A stretch of DNA of 40,992 bases, from positions 1-40,992 of the forward strand of contig JAISOF010000025.1 of NCBI GenBank assembly GCA_031275815.1. The letters are read 5' to 3'. Both the position numbers and the translations under genes were made by a program. Position 1 is the first letter of the stretch; the number at the start of each line of letters is the position of its first letter. Below the pieces are notes generated by a model that made no database searches, was not told where the DNA came from, and worked only from the letters and a program-made list of their open reading frames with translations. Below, in pieces: positions 25,878 to 40,697 of the stretch. This DNA is from Candidatus Nomurabacteria bacterium. GTDB taxonomy: Bacteria; Patescibacteriota; Saccharimonadia; Saccharimonadales; Saccharimonadaceae.

Positions 25878-25906
25878 TTGACGCGCCGCGCATGATGGCA
25901 TATAAT
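25878..25906 (+). promoter_or_regulatory. Promoter of (CT)20 surface gene, leaderless
   Basis: TTGACG, 17 nt and TATAAT, near consensus. Six nucleotides separate TATAAT from the ATG at 25913, so the first transcribed base is at or next to the start codon. Confidence 0.8.
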
Positions 25907-25912
25907 GTGCTT

Positions 25913-28458
<2,546 letters not shown>

Positions 28459-28467
28459 CGCGCAAAC

Positions 28468-30288
28468 TTACGCACGATTCTCCCGCTTGCGCTTTGTCGG
28501 GTTCAGCTCGCGCTTTCGGAGACGCAGGTTTTTCGGTGTGACCTCCAACAGCTCGTCGTCGTTCAAAAAATCCAAACACTGCTCCAGAGACAAGCGCGTG
28601 AACGGCGTGAGCTGGATGGTGCCGTCGGAGGCTTTGGAACGCATGTTGGTCAGTTGTTTTTCTTTGCAGACGTTGATATCGAGGTCTTCTTTTTTGTTGT
28701 AGAGCCCGACAATCATGCCTTGATAAACTTCGGTGCCGGCGCCGATGAACAGAATGCCACGCGCTTCGGCGGCGGAGAGGGCGTAAGAGGTCGAAAGTCC
28801 CGCTTCAAAGGCGATGAGGGCGCCATTACGTTCTTGTTTGTATCTGGTGGTGGCGGGTTGATAGCCGCGCGGGATGGAGCTCATGATGACGGTACCTTTG
28901 GTGGCGGTGAGCAGCACGTTGCGCAGTCCAATCAGGGCGCTGGTGGCAATTTCATAGGCAAAGCGCATGGAGCCGCTGGAGGTGGTTTCTTGGTTGATGA
29001 GGCTGGCGTGGCGGAGCCCCAGCTCTTGGCTGACTGCCCCCACAAACTCCGGTGCCACTTCCACCGACAAATCTTCCACTGGTTCGTGTTTCACGCCGTC
29101 GATGTCTTTGTACACCACTTGAGGGCGCCCGACTTCCAATTCAAATCCTTCGCGGCGCATGGTTTCAATCAACACCGAGAGGTGGAGCTCGCCGCGCCCG
29201 CTGACTTTGAAGCCCAAACCGTCTTCGGCGAGTTTCAAAGCGATGTTGGTTTCCAGTTCTTTATGCAAGCGGTCGGCAATTTGCCTTGAGGTCGTGAACT
29301 CGCCCTCTCTGCCTTTGAGCGGAGAAGTGTTGGGTCCGACATAAATGCTCATGGTCGGTGCCTCAATTTCGATGGAGGGCAGGGCTTCTGGATGTTCGCC
29401 ACTTGCCAGCGTGTCGCCGATGTTGGCACCGGTGATGCCGCTGAGCGCCACGATGTCGCCCGCTTCCGCCTCTGGCATTTCTTCTTTGACCAGCCCGCGA
29501 TAGCCGAAAATCCGGTCGATTTTGCTTTTGGTGATGGTGCCGTTTGGTTGAATAATGCTGATGGCTTCGCCTTTTTTGGCTTTGCCGCGATAGATTTTGC
29601 CGATGACGTATTTGCCAACGTAATTGTCATAATCCAAAGAAGTGGCGAGCAACTGTAAGCCTTTTTCGGCGTCGCTGTCGATTTTCGGTTCGGGAATGTC
29701 GTGTACGATGGCGTCAAAAATCACCGTCAAATCTGCGGGCTCGCCGGTCGTTGCCGGCAAATCTCGCCACGCCTTGCCCTCGCGCGCAATCGCATAATAC
29801 ACCGGATATTCCAACTGGGCGTCATCAGTCGCAAGCTCCAAAAACAAGTCCGAAATCTCATTCAGCACCTCTGGAATGCGTGCGGCGGGCTTGTCGATTT
29901 TGTTGATCACCACCACCGGTTTCAAGCCCAACCCCAAAGCTTTTTGCAACACAAACTTGGTTTGTGGCATTGGGCCCTCCTGCGCGTCAACAATCAGCAA
30001 CACCCCGTCCGCCATGTTCAAAGTGCGCTCCACCTCGCCCGAAAAATCCGCGTGACCGGGTGTATCGATGATGTTGATTTTGCAGTCGCCCCAGTGCACG
30101 GCGGTCTGTTTCGCGGTAATCGTAATCCCCCGCTCGTGCTCCTGATCGCCGGAGTCCATAATCAGGGTCTGGCTCATCTCGGCTTGATTGTCGCGAAAAG
30201 TGTGCGACTGCTTCAACAGCCCATCAACCAAAGTGGTCTTGCCATGATCGACATGTGCGATAATCGCAACATTGCGGAGTTTTTTCAT
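28468..30288 (-). CDS. typA: Translational GTPase TypA/BipA
   Basis: 606 residues, the full TypA length. G motifs: HVDHGKTTL near residue 11, ERGITITAK near 52, DTPGHADF near 74, NKIDKP near 128. EF-G-like domains III and V (GRGELHLSVLIETMRREGFE near 370) and the TypA-specific C-terminal domain follow (TNMRSKASDGTIQL near 550). TypA binds the ribosome and supports 50S assembly and stress or low-temperature growth. TAAAAT lies 9 nt before the ATG, leaving a leader of only about 2-3 nt. It converges with the (CT)20 surface gene, with 9 nt between stops. Confidence 0.97.
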   Translation of the reverse strand: MKKLRNVAIIAHVDHGKTTLVDGLLKQSHTFRDNQAEMSQTLIMDSGDQEHERGITITAKQTAVHWGDCKINIIDTPGHADFSGEVERTLNMADGVLLIVDAQEGPMPQTKFVLQKALGLGLKPVVVINKIDKPAARIPEVLNEISDLFLELATDDAQLEYPVYYAIAREGKAWRDLPATTGEPADLTVIFDAIVHDIPEPKIDSDAEKGLQLLATSLDYDNYVGKYVIGKIYRGKAKKGEAISIIQPNGTITKSKIDRIFGYRGLVKEEMPEAEAGDIVALSGITGANIGDTLASGEHPEALPSIEIEAPTMSIYVGPNTSPLKGREGEFTTSRQIADRLHKELETNIALKLAEDGLGFKVSGRGELHLSVLIETMRREGFELEVGRPQVVYKDIDGVKHEPVEDLSVEVAPEFVGAVSQELGLRHASLINQETTSSGSMRFAYEIATSALIGLRNVLLTATKGTVIMSSIPRGYQPATTRYKQERNGALIAFEAGLSTSYALSAAEARGILFIGAGTEVYQGMIVGLYNKKEDLDINVCKEKQLTNMRSKASDGTIQLTPFTRLSLEQCLDFLNDDELLEVTPKNLRLRKRELNPTKRKRENRA

Positions 30289-30297
30289 ACTTGGTTG

Positions 30298-30326
30298 ATT
30301 TTAGCACAAAGGAGGGTTTGTTGCAA
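30298..30326 (-). promoter_or_regulatory. typA promoter
   Basis: TTGCAA, 17 nt, TAAAAT, and 9 nt to the ATG. Confidence 0.65.
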
Positions 30327-30378
30327 GGATATAGTTGGCGGTTGTGCTAGGCAACAGGGTTCAGTTACGTTATGCATA

Positions 30379-30408
30379 TTGACTTTTTTTGGTATTATAT
30401 GATACAAT
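30379..30408 (+). promoter_or_regulatory. Promoter of the 30534 cassette
   Basis: TTGACT, 18 nt, TACAAT. The message would carry a leader of about 120 nt, unusual in this window. Confidence 0.6.
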
Positions 30409-30415
30409 GGGAGGT

Positions 30416-30533
30416 ATGATGGTGGGGAGTTTGCCCGTTTCCACTGAGGTTGGTTTTTTGCATTTTGGGCATGGACATTAAGAATGAAGTTCTTCTTATT
30501 TGACCGTTTGCCCAGAGAAAAAGGAGGAAAGAC
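30416..30533 (+). promoter_or_regulatory. Structured leader with possible 21-codon upstream ORF
   Basis: GGGAGG directly precedes ATGATG, opening a short frame (MMVGSLPVSTEVGFLHFGHGH) that ends at 30481. GGGCA at 30467-30471 can pair with TGCCC at 30432 or with TGCCC at 30509, two mutually exclusive hairpins. AAGAA-N5-TTCTT at 30480-30495 forms another. The layout resembles an attenuator but is not a class I recognise. Confidence 0.4.
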
Positions 30534-30983
30534 ATGGAGAAGAGTAAAAATATCGCGGAGGAGTTCACAAAAAAGAAGCTGTACCTTTGTGGCTCATGGA
30601 AGGCCCTGTGGGGCGAATTCCAAAAGTTCTTGGTTGTGGAAACCGGACAGAGGGATGTCCGCGAGATTTTTCCTGCGTATCTTGCGAATGCCGCCCCCAA
30701 AGGTACGGAAGCGCTCCTCCAGGCGATTGAAAAAGTCTGCGCCCCCAAGAGGTGCGGGAGGCCTAGTGGTGGAGCATGGTTGCGACCATCAAAGGCCGCA
30801 CCTTACCTCAGCTATCTTCTCGCTTTTGCGGAGGTAGCGGAAGCTTTTCCTAGGACACTCGCTGCCCGCGAGGAAAAAAGAAAAAGTTTGGCGCGAGAGG
30901 AGGTGGCGGATGAGCGCGAAATCCGCGCCCTCCACCAGATGACCAAGAAAGACCTCCAAAGGGAGGAGTGGCTTTTCGAATAG
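30534..30983 (+). CDS. Hypothetical 149-aa basic protein
   Basis: 149 residues, unrecognised. It is highly charged, helical and Ala/Lys/Glu-rich, with a Cys pair (EKVCAPKRCGRPSGG) near residue 70 and a long charged C-terminal helix (TLAAREEKRKSLAREEVADE). It has no signal peptide or membrane helix. A strong AAAGGAGG lies 5-6 nt before the ATG, and the unit has its own promoter, long leader and a near-perfect terminator, so it behaves as a single-gene cassette. Nucleic-acid binding is possible from the basic charge, but this is only a guess. Confidence 0.75.
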   Translation: MEKSKNIAEEFTKKKLYLCGSWKALWGEFQKFLVVETGQRDVREIFPAYLANAAPKGTEALLQAIEKVCAPKRCGRPSGGAWLRPSKAAPYLSYLLAFAEVAEAFPRTLAAREEKRKSLAREEVADEREIRALHQMTKKDLQREEWLFE

Positions 30984-30989
30984 AACTTC

Positions 30990-31018
30990 AGAAAACCCGA
31001 CTTAAAGTCGGGTTTTCT
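30990..31018. terminator. Strong hairpin terminator
   Basis: Inverted repeat AGAAAACCCGACTT / AAGTCGGGTTTTCT between convergent genes. The T-rich arm on each strand lets it act in both directions. Confidence 0.85.
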
Positions 31019-31023
31019 GCTTT

Positions 31024-31431
31024 CTACTCAGCGCCGGCTTTGGCGATGGGTCTTGGTATTCTCAATGTGTCACCTGGGTGCAAGTAGCCGAGTTGGACGC
31101 TTGGGTTCAAAAAACGCACGATGTCCCCCGCCTCATCCATCGTAATGCCCAGATTGTCGGAGGTCTCGCGAATTGCGGTGTTCCATGCCGTATCGCCAGG
31201 CGCGATGTATACGGAATCGGTGTTGCGAAAATCATAGCCGTCATATTCTTGCTCCCATTCCGTCAATTGCTCTTCAGGGGTCAACTTGTCAGCCGACGCA
31301 TTGTGCGCCACCGCGCCCACCGTCAGACCCGCCGCGAGCAGCAACACCAACCCACGTTTCCTCAGCTTGGAGCTGTCAGATTTTTTATTTCTTTCGGTTT
31401 TATACCGGTATGTGTTTGTTTTGTTGTCCAC
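31024..31431 (-). CDS. Secreted LysM-domain protein
   Basis: 135 residues from the GTG at 31431. A basic n-region and hydrophobic core (RGLVLLLAAGLTVGAVAHNASA) form a signal peptide. The C-terminal ~55 residues are a LysM module (YIAPGDTAWNTAIRETSDNL ... YLHPGDTLRIP), which binds peptidoglycan or related glycans. The frame is open to 31449 (also GTG), but GTG 31431 lies exactly 6 nt after TATCAT, matching the leaderless pattern here. Role: wall-associated binding. Confidence 0.85.
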   Translation of the reverse strand: MDNKTNTYRYKTERNKKSDSSKLRKRGLVLLLAAGLTVGAVAHNASADKLTPEEQLTEWEQEYDGYDFRNTDSVYIAPGDTAWNTAIRETSDNLGITMDEAGDIVRFLNPSVQLGYLHPGDTLRIPRPIAKAGAE

Positions 31432-31437
31432 ACCCTC

Positions 31438-31466
31438 ATGATAGCACACTTTGTCAAAAAAGTCAA
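31438..31466 (-). promoter_or_regulatory. Promoter of LysM gene, leaderless GTG start
   Basis: TTGACT, 17 nt, TATCAT, then 6 nt to GTG 31431. Confidence 0.7.
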
Positions 31467-31478
31467 GGATAAGGGGGG

Positions 31479-31610
31479 GTAATCGCTCACTGACCCTGTC
31501 CCCACCCCCGTCATTCTGCGCGCAGTCGCAGAATCCAGTTTAAGATATTTTTAATTATTTTTTTCCTAGATTCTGCGACTGCGCGCAGAATGACGTTAGT
31601 GAGCGATTAC
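31479..31610. mobile_element. Palindromic MITE-like element
   Basis: Outer arms GTAATCGCTCACTGAC and GTTAGTGAGCGATTAC are inverted copies with one mismatch. Inner arms at 31509-31535 and 31569-31595 are a perfect 27-bp inverted repeat (ATTCTGCGCGCAGTCGCAGA core). A 15-nt insertion interrupts the left arm and an AT-rich loop separates the halves. No coding capacity; similar foldable intergenic repeats are known as MITE/REP-like elements. Confidence 0.65.
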
Positions 31611-31621
31611 TACTCGCCTAC

Positions 31622-31649
31622 TTGCAAGGTGCTTTTATTGTGCTATACT
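31622..31649 (+). promoter_or_regulatory. Promoter of LiaF-like gene
   Basis: TTGCAA, 16 nt, TATACT, followed by a 20-nt leader with AAGGAG. Confidence 0.65.
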
Positions 31650-31675
31650 TAAACCATAATCAACAAGGAGCCCAC

Positions 31676-32035
31676 ATGGATAAAAAGTTAACGTTTCGTA
31701 TTGCTTGGGGGGTGTTTTTCCTCCTCGGCGCTATTTTAATATTGTTGGCAGCTTTGGACGTGATTCCGATTACGCTCAATCCGTTTGCTTTGATGGCGGT
31801 GGTATTGCTCGCGGCCTTCGCGGCGTATAGCGCTTATAAGCTGTTTTGGTTTGGGGTTTTCTTTCCGATTGCCATCAGCCTGTCCATTATCGACGCGGGG
31901 ACGGAGCTTAGCATGAACACTACCGCTCACGTCGCGGTGTATATCACGGCGCTACTGCTTGCAATTGCGTTCACGGTGATTTTTCACAAAAAAGGCACGT
32001 GGGAGGTTTGGCACAAACCCACGCCGAAGAAATAA
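31676..32035 (+). CDS. Small four-helix membrane protein, LiaI/LiaF-TM-like
   Basis: 119 residues with four predicted membrane helices: IAWGVFFLLGAILILLAAL, FALMAVVLLAAFAAYSAY, FWFGVFFPIAISLSII and VAVYITALLLAIAFTVIF. The arrangement recalls the LiaF/LiaI-type transmembrane region linked to envelope-stress sensing. The zinc-ribbon and SPFH genes, another envelope-stress-type pair, lie just downstream on the other strand. The tail is basic (HKPTPKK). The ATG has AAGGAG 7 nt upstream; a hairpin terminator follows. Confidence 0.75.
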   Translation: MDKKLTFRIAWGVFFLLGAILILLAALDVIPITLNPFALMAVVLLAAFAAYSAYKLFWFGVFFPIAISLSIIDAGTELSMNTTAHVAVYITALLLAIAFTVIFHKKGTWEVWHKPTPKK

Positions 32036-32057
32036 CCTTCGTTTCGGGTTATAACCC

Positions 32058-32084
32058 AAAATGCCGCGAGTTGGCGGCATTTTT
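32058..32084. terminator. Hairpin terminator between convergent genes
   Basis: AAAATGCCGC-loop-GCGGCATTTTT, able to act on both strands. Confidence 0.8.
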
Positions 32085-32108
32085 GGTTGAGATTACTCTA
32101 TGCTCAAG

Positions 32109-33629
32109 TTATTTCGGAATAAACTTCCCAAACCCCGCATTCTTCACAAACTTCATCGCCAACTCGCCGGTTTTGCCGACGCCGGTGCCGGTGTTGTTGC
32201 GGCTGCCAGTTACAGCGGTGTTGTTTGCGCCGTCAATCGTGGGGTTTCTCAGTTTCAGCCGATGTTCCACAAAATCGTCGGTCTGCACCAAGTTTTCCAC
32301 CGTCGCTTTGGTTTCTTTTTCGTGAAAATGCCGCGCGTTGGTGTTGCGATATTTCAGCAACATCACCCAATAAAAGATGAATCCGGGCGTATAACCCAAC
32401 AGCCCCAACATTGTGGGGTCGTTGTCGCCCAAATCCATGTTCAAAAACGCAAATATCCAGCTTGTGCCCAGCACAATTCCCACAATTTCCACCACTAGCG
32501 CCACTGATATCAGCCGCTTTTTGTTCACTGGCACCGACCCCATCGTCTCGCCTGTCCGCGCATTCACGGCGCAATAATGCAACAGCTTCTTGTCCTTTTG
32601 GTAATAACTATACAGCCAAACTGGCAGGTACGCCGCTCTCCACGACAACCCCGCAATGTTCATGTTCTCATTTTGCCAATTCACACCCCTGTCATAAAAC
32701 GTCAAACTCTCATTCGCCTTGAACCGCGCCACATCTTTCGCTTGCAAAGTCAGCGTGGGTTTCAGCTGCTCGGTGTTCGTATCGCGTTTCTCGCTGGCAT
32801 ACCCTTTCAGATAGTTCGCGTTCCACTTCACGCAATTTTCCGTGTCGAACGGCATGATGGCGTTGATAATGTTGTTCGTGTTAGCTTTGGTGTCTTGGTT
32901 CAGCTTGTCCGCCGAAGATTCCACCGTCAGGCCATCAATCAAAATATCAAACTCGCGCCCCACATTGTATAAATCCGCGTCATAATAGGTCGTTTTTTTA
33001 TTGCCAACACCTTTGGTGTACGCCCGCACCAAATGCTCGCCCTGCCCCGTCAACTTGCTGTGGGCGTTGACGTCCACCACCATATACGGCAGATATACGC
33101 CAATCACGTTCTCAGTCGTGAACTCCTTGCGGAAAGTCGGGTGCGCGAAGAACTGGCGTTTCTTCACAAAGGCTTGAATCTTGCCCTCCGCCACCATCTT
33201 GTTCATCTTGAACGGCAACACCATGTCGGGCACTGCCCCGTTTGGTATCTGTTCGTTAATGGACAAGCTGTGCCGGCACCAATGACAGCGCGCACTGGTC
33301 GCCTCCGCTGTGTCAATCACGATTTCTGCCCCGCATGCCTCACACTTGAAAGTCATGATGTCTTTGGTGTCGGGGATGATGGCGGTCGCGCCGCCCCCCA
33401 CGATTTCACCTTTCAGTTGGTGAATGTCTTCTTCCGCCACCGTTTCGGGGTCGAAGACCGCGCGGCAATATTGGCACCGCAGTTTCCCAGTTGAGGGATC
33501 CAGCACCACATCAGTTGCACCGCAAAAAGGGCAACGGTTCAATCCGTTACCCTTTCCAGAGCTGGTGTTTGCCACCTGTGGCGCGGTTGCTGCCACTGGT
33601 TCAGTTGTTGGTTGATTGTTGTTTTCCAC
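32109..33629 (-). CDS. TFIIB-type zinc-ribbon membrane protein, YdjG-like
   Basis: 506 residues. Two zinc ribbons are evident: CPFCG ... CQYC near residues 33-54 and CEACG ... CHWC near 95-120. A long beta-rich middle follows (NVIGVYLPYMVVDVNAHSKL, SWRAAYLPVWLYSYYQKD). Two membrane helices near 375-430 (ISVALVVEIVGIVLGTSWIF, LGYTPGFIFYWVMLL) come next, then an Asn/Gly/Thr-rich end. The layout resembles Bacillus YdjG. The GTG start is used because AGGAGG lies 5 nt upstream. It sits 14 nt after the SPFH gene, the partner expected for YdjG-YdjI complexes at the membrane. No PspA homologue is in view. Confidence 0.82.
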   Translation of the reverse strand: MENNNQPTTEPVAATAPQVANTSSGKGNGLNRCPFCGATDVVLDPSTGKLRCQYCRAVFDPETVAEEDIHQLKGEIVGGGATAIIPDTKDIMTFKCEACGAEIVIDTAEATSARCHWCRHSLSINEQIPNGAVPDMVLPFKMNKMVAEGKIQAFVKKRQFFAHPTFRKEFTTENVIGVYLPYMVVDVNAHSKLTGQGEHLVRAYTKGVGNKKTTYYDADLYNVGREFDILIDGLTVESSADKLNQDTKANTNNIINAIMPFDTENCVKWNANYLKGYASEKRDTNTEQLKPTLTLQAKDVARFKANESLTFYDRGVNWQNENMNIAGLSWRAAYLPVWLYSYYQKDKKLLHYCAVNARTGETMGSVPVNKKRLISVALVVEIVGIVLGTSWIFAFLNMDLGDNDPTMLGLLGYTPGFIFYWVMLLKYRNTNARHFHEKETKATVENLVQTDDFVEHRLKLRNPTIDGANNTAVTGSRNNTGTGVGKTGELAMKFVKNAGFGKFIPK

Positions 33630-33643
33630 CCATACCTCCTGAC

Positions 33644-34936
33644 TTACGCCTCAGTCTGGGCTTTAGGGGTGTCTGGCGTTTCGGGAGCGGGCGGAGTTTC
33701 GGGTGTGGTTGGCGTCTCAGGCGCCGGAGTTTCTGGAGCTGGTGCTTCTGGGGCTGGAGTTTCTGGAGCTGGCGCCTCTTGAACCGGAGCTTCCGGAGTT
33801 GGAACTTCTGGCGCGGGAACCGGAGCCGGAGCGGCAACTGGCGCGGTGGGTGCCGGAGCTGGAGCTGGTGCCGGTGTCGGCTGTGCCGGCGCCACTGGGT
33901 TCATCCCCACTGGAGCCGTCATGCCAGCCGCACCGCCCATCATGCCAATACCCATGCCCATGCCCATCATGCCAGCTGTGCCGGCGTTGCTGCCCGCCGC
34001 GTTCACGCCCTCCGCAATTTGCGTCTGCGCATAAGCTGCGCCCACGCCACCTTGCATGAGATTGCCAGTATTGAATTTGTTGATAAGATCGACACTGGGC
34101 TGATCCCAGTCCAACCCCATCGGTTGCACATTCACAATAATCAAGCCATATCGCGATCCCCACTGGTAATTCGCCTCCACTGCCTCGTTGATAGCTTTGG
34201 CAAACTCCACCGTGCCGCCCTGAATGTCGTCAATTGATTTGCCACCCTTTGTATAAGCGGAAAGCGCTGCCGCCAAAGACCCGACAAACCCCGCGAACAG
34301 AGATTCTTCAACCCCTCCGTCGCCGTCACCCAAATCAAACTTGTCGCGCCCCTGTCCGCTGACAATGTCGGCGGGAACCAAGTTCTTGAACAACAGCACG
34401 GGGTCAACCACCTTAATCGTATAAGTGCCGTTGGAAGTCACCGCAAGCATGGTGTTCGCATAATTCGCGTCCTTGTAACGGATGGGGTTCTGCGTGCCGT
34501 ACTTCAAGCCAGCAATATCTTTCAAACTGACATAAAACACAAACTGTTGGTTGCCTGGCTGTCCGCCGTATTTGAATTGCTCAAAGCTGGCGCCCAAAGT
34601 CGACGCCAAAAAACCGTTGCCCGAAAACAACGATTTCGCCTCCGGCACGTTTTCGGAAGTGTAAGTATATCCGCCGGCCTCCGCAATCACCCCAGTAATG
34701 CCGCCATTTTCCACCGTCACTGCCGCCACGCCCTCTGGCACCAAGATTTTGGAACCGTTGGTGATGATATTCTCGCCGCCTTTGGTGTTCTCGCCGCGCC
34801 CCGCGTTCTGCCCAATCGGCACCCCGCGCGCGAGCAAAGTGTGGTCACGCATATCCGCCGGTGGCGCGATATAATCCAACCACTGATTAGCAAACTGCCC
34901 GCCGAGTGCTCCCGTAAATGCCTTGATAAAACCCAT
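33644..34936 (-). CDS. SPFH/band-7 domain protein, YdjI-like, with Pro/Ala-rich tail
   Basis: 430 residues. The first ~290 follow the virion-core/YdjI-type SPFH pattern (LLARGVPIGQNA, SKILVPEGVAAVTVENG, GGQPGNQQFVFYVSLKDIAG, VDPVLLFKNLVPADIV, GLIIVNVQPMGLDW). A Met/Gly-rich linker (GMMGMGMGIGMMGG) leads to a ~90-residue low-complexity tail of Pro-Ala-Glu-Thr repeats. SPFH proteins scaffold membrane microdomains. In Bacillus, YdjI works with the zinc-ribbon protein YdjG in recruiting PspA to the membrane. The gene has GGAGG 8 nt before the ATG and is first in a two-gene operon. Confidence 0.85.
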   Translation of the reverse strand: MGFIKAFTGALGGQFANQWLDYIAPPADMRDHTLLARGVPIGQNAGRGENTKGGENIITNGSKILVPEGVAAVTVENGGITGVIAEAGGYTYTSENVPEAKSLFSGNGFLASTLGASFEQFKYGGQPGNQQFVFYVSLKDIAGLKYGTQNPIRYKDANYANTMLAVTSNGTYTIKVVDPVLLFKNLVPADIVSGQGRDKFDLGDGDGGVEESLFAGFVGSLAAALSAYTKGGKSIDDIQGGTVEFAKAINEAVEANYQWGSRYGLIIVNVQPMGLDWDQPSVDLINKFNTGNLMQGGVGAAYAQTQIAEGVNAAGSNAGTAGMMGMGMGIGMMGGAAGMTAPVGMNPVAPAQPTPAPAPAPAPTAPVAAPAPVPAPEVPTPEAPVQEAPAPETPAPEAPAPETPAPETPTTPETPPAPETPDTPKAQTEA

Positions 34937-35032
34937 TTTGATACCTCCAATTTATCTTACGTTAATTATAGCACGCCTTTTGTAATTTATGCACAAAATT
35001 ATTACGAAAATGAGGTTAATATGTTTTCTGAG

Positions 35033-36335
35033 CTAACGAATGCACCGCATCGCAAACCCGTCGTACCGGTTGCCGAAGTTCTCCGGTTCGGAACTTCTGA
35101 CGTCGATGAAGAGGCTGAAAACACTGCTGGCACCATGCGTAGTATAAGCATTAGAAGACCAATAATGAGCATAGCTATTCTTATAGATTGAACCGTTGTA
35201 GTAGCGACCAGAATAAACGCCTCGCCACCTTGAACGCAGGCCGGCATCTGAGTTCTTGGAGCCGGAGTTTACAGCTTTATTTAGGGCTACGAATTCTCTG
35301 TTTGTGCCACCGGTGGGGAGACGCCAGTTGGCTGGGCAGATGGAGACAGTAGCGTCATAGCCTTTTGGGGCAGTGTTGAGATCAGTACAGGCACCGCTTT
35401 GCCCGCCCATGGCGGCACACCAGTTGTAAAGATAGCCGTATTGTCCGCCAGAACCAGAAGTAAGGCTGGGACTGGTTGGTTCAATGGTGTAGGAGACCGC
35501 AGAATCCTTGCCGCTACCGGTGTCTGTGAAGTATGGAAGAGTGTAGGCGTTAACCAGGGAGCCGCCGAAAAAAGCAGAAGAGCGATCCCAATAGGTGATG
35601 GACTTGACGTCGCCATAGGTGTCGGTGCCGCCGCCAGCATAGGCAAGATTGGTCAGCATCCAGCATTTATTATCGGCGAGTTTTGCAATATAATAGGAGT
35701 GTTGGTCCCTGCTGTCATAAACTCTGGAGATAACCTCAGTATTAGCCCCATTGAAAACGGTAGCATTTGTACAGTCAGCGGAGGTGACACTTTGAATCGC
35801 AGAGCCATCCGGAACAATCTTGTTGATGGGGACTGTATTGCTGACTGTCCACGTTCTTGATTGTGTGATTGACGCTCCACCGTCGGTTGAGCTACAGGCT
35901 ACATAATAGGTGTAGCTCCCGCCGTTGGTAAGGCCGGTGATGGTTTGTTGGTGTGATGTGGCGCCGGTGACCGCGAACGTGTGGGCACTCAGTGGAGTTG
36001 GCGTTGCTGATGCTGACGGTGGCGCCGGTGAGGGTGTAGCCATAGGTGGCGGTGCTGTCCTCAACTTTGACTTTGGAGGTTCTGGTGATGGCGGAATCTT
36101 GGGCGGTAGTGATAGTTTGGTGGTTGTCAGTGACTGTGATATTGGCAGTAGCAGCCTCAGTTGGGCGGATGGTATGATAAAAAACCACAGAAAGCGCACC
36201 AACCAAAAACAACGAAACAGCAACAAAAGTAAGCTTGTAACGCCTGAAGAAAGATAATTTGTTTAAAGTTAACTTCAAGCTTGATGTTGTTTTTAGTTTT
36301 TTATGATGTGCCTTGACGCCAAGTTTGTCCCTCAT
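35033..36335 (-). pseudogene. FISUMP-domain surface protein gene with internal frameshift
   Basis: The 5' part (36335 to ~35990) encodes a basic n-region, a signal helix (LTFVAVSLFLVGALSVVFY) followed by RPTEA as in the beta-helix protein, and an Ig-like start ending SISNANSTECP. The remainder continues in another frame (~35988 to 35033): LSAHTFAVTGATSHQQTITG, then a FISUMP domain (KCWMLTNLAY, QYGYLYNWCAAM, CPANWRLPTG, YDGFAMRCIR). A single one-base shift joins them into about 433 residues. No repeat tract lies at the break, so slipped-strand switching is not obvious. AAGGAGG precedes the ATG by 5 nt. It may be a true mutation or a sequencing error. Confidence 0.75.
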
Positions 36336-36629
36336 AGCAACCTCCTTATCTCCAATATATGCAGTATAGGTTTATTTTAATATAAGTATTAAAATAATAC
36401 TACTATTTTTAATTAATCTACGCGCTGCCCACAGGTTAATATGCGCCCGCCATTGCCCGCCAGTAACTGCAAGCTGGTTGGGAAACAGAAGACTTGGTGT
36501 CAAAAGTCAACTAAAATTAAAGCATTAATGTCAATAGTTTTGGCTCATAACCCGAAACTTTTTGATTTTTGGGGTTGGTTTTAAGGTTATAGGCAGAAAC
36601 TATTGATGAGCCAGCCGCCGCAAGAGGCT
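36336..36629. other. AT-rich intergenic region with nested inverted repeats
   Basis: No gene is apparent. The half next to the FISUMP gene is very AT-rich and contains its promoter region (TATACT near 36365). The other half (36532-36612) contains CAATAGTTT, GGCTCAT, ATAACC ... GGTTAT, AAACTATTG, ATGAGCC, whose pairing order is crossed (pseudoknot topology) or offers alternative hairpins. It lies just past the stop of the surface gene at 36630. Confidence 0.55.

Positions 36630-40697
<4,068 letters not shown>

Noticed and set aside
35980-36000. Programmed ribosomal frameshift in the FISUMP gene
   Set aside because: No slippery heptamer or obvious downstream stimulatory structure at the break; mutation or sequence error is simpler.
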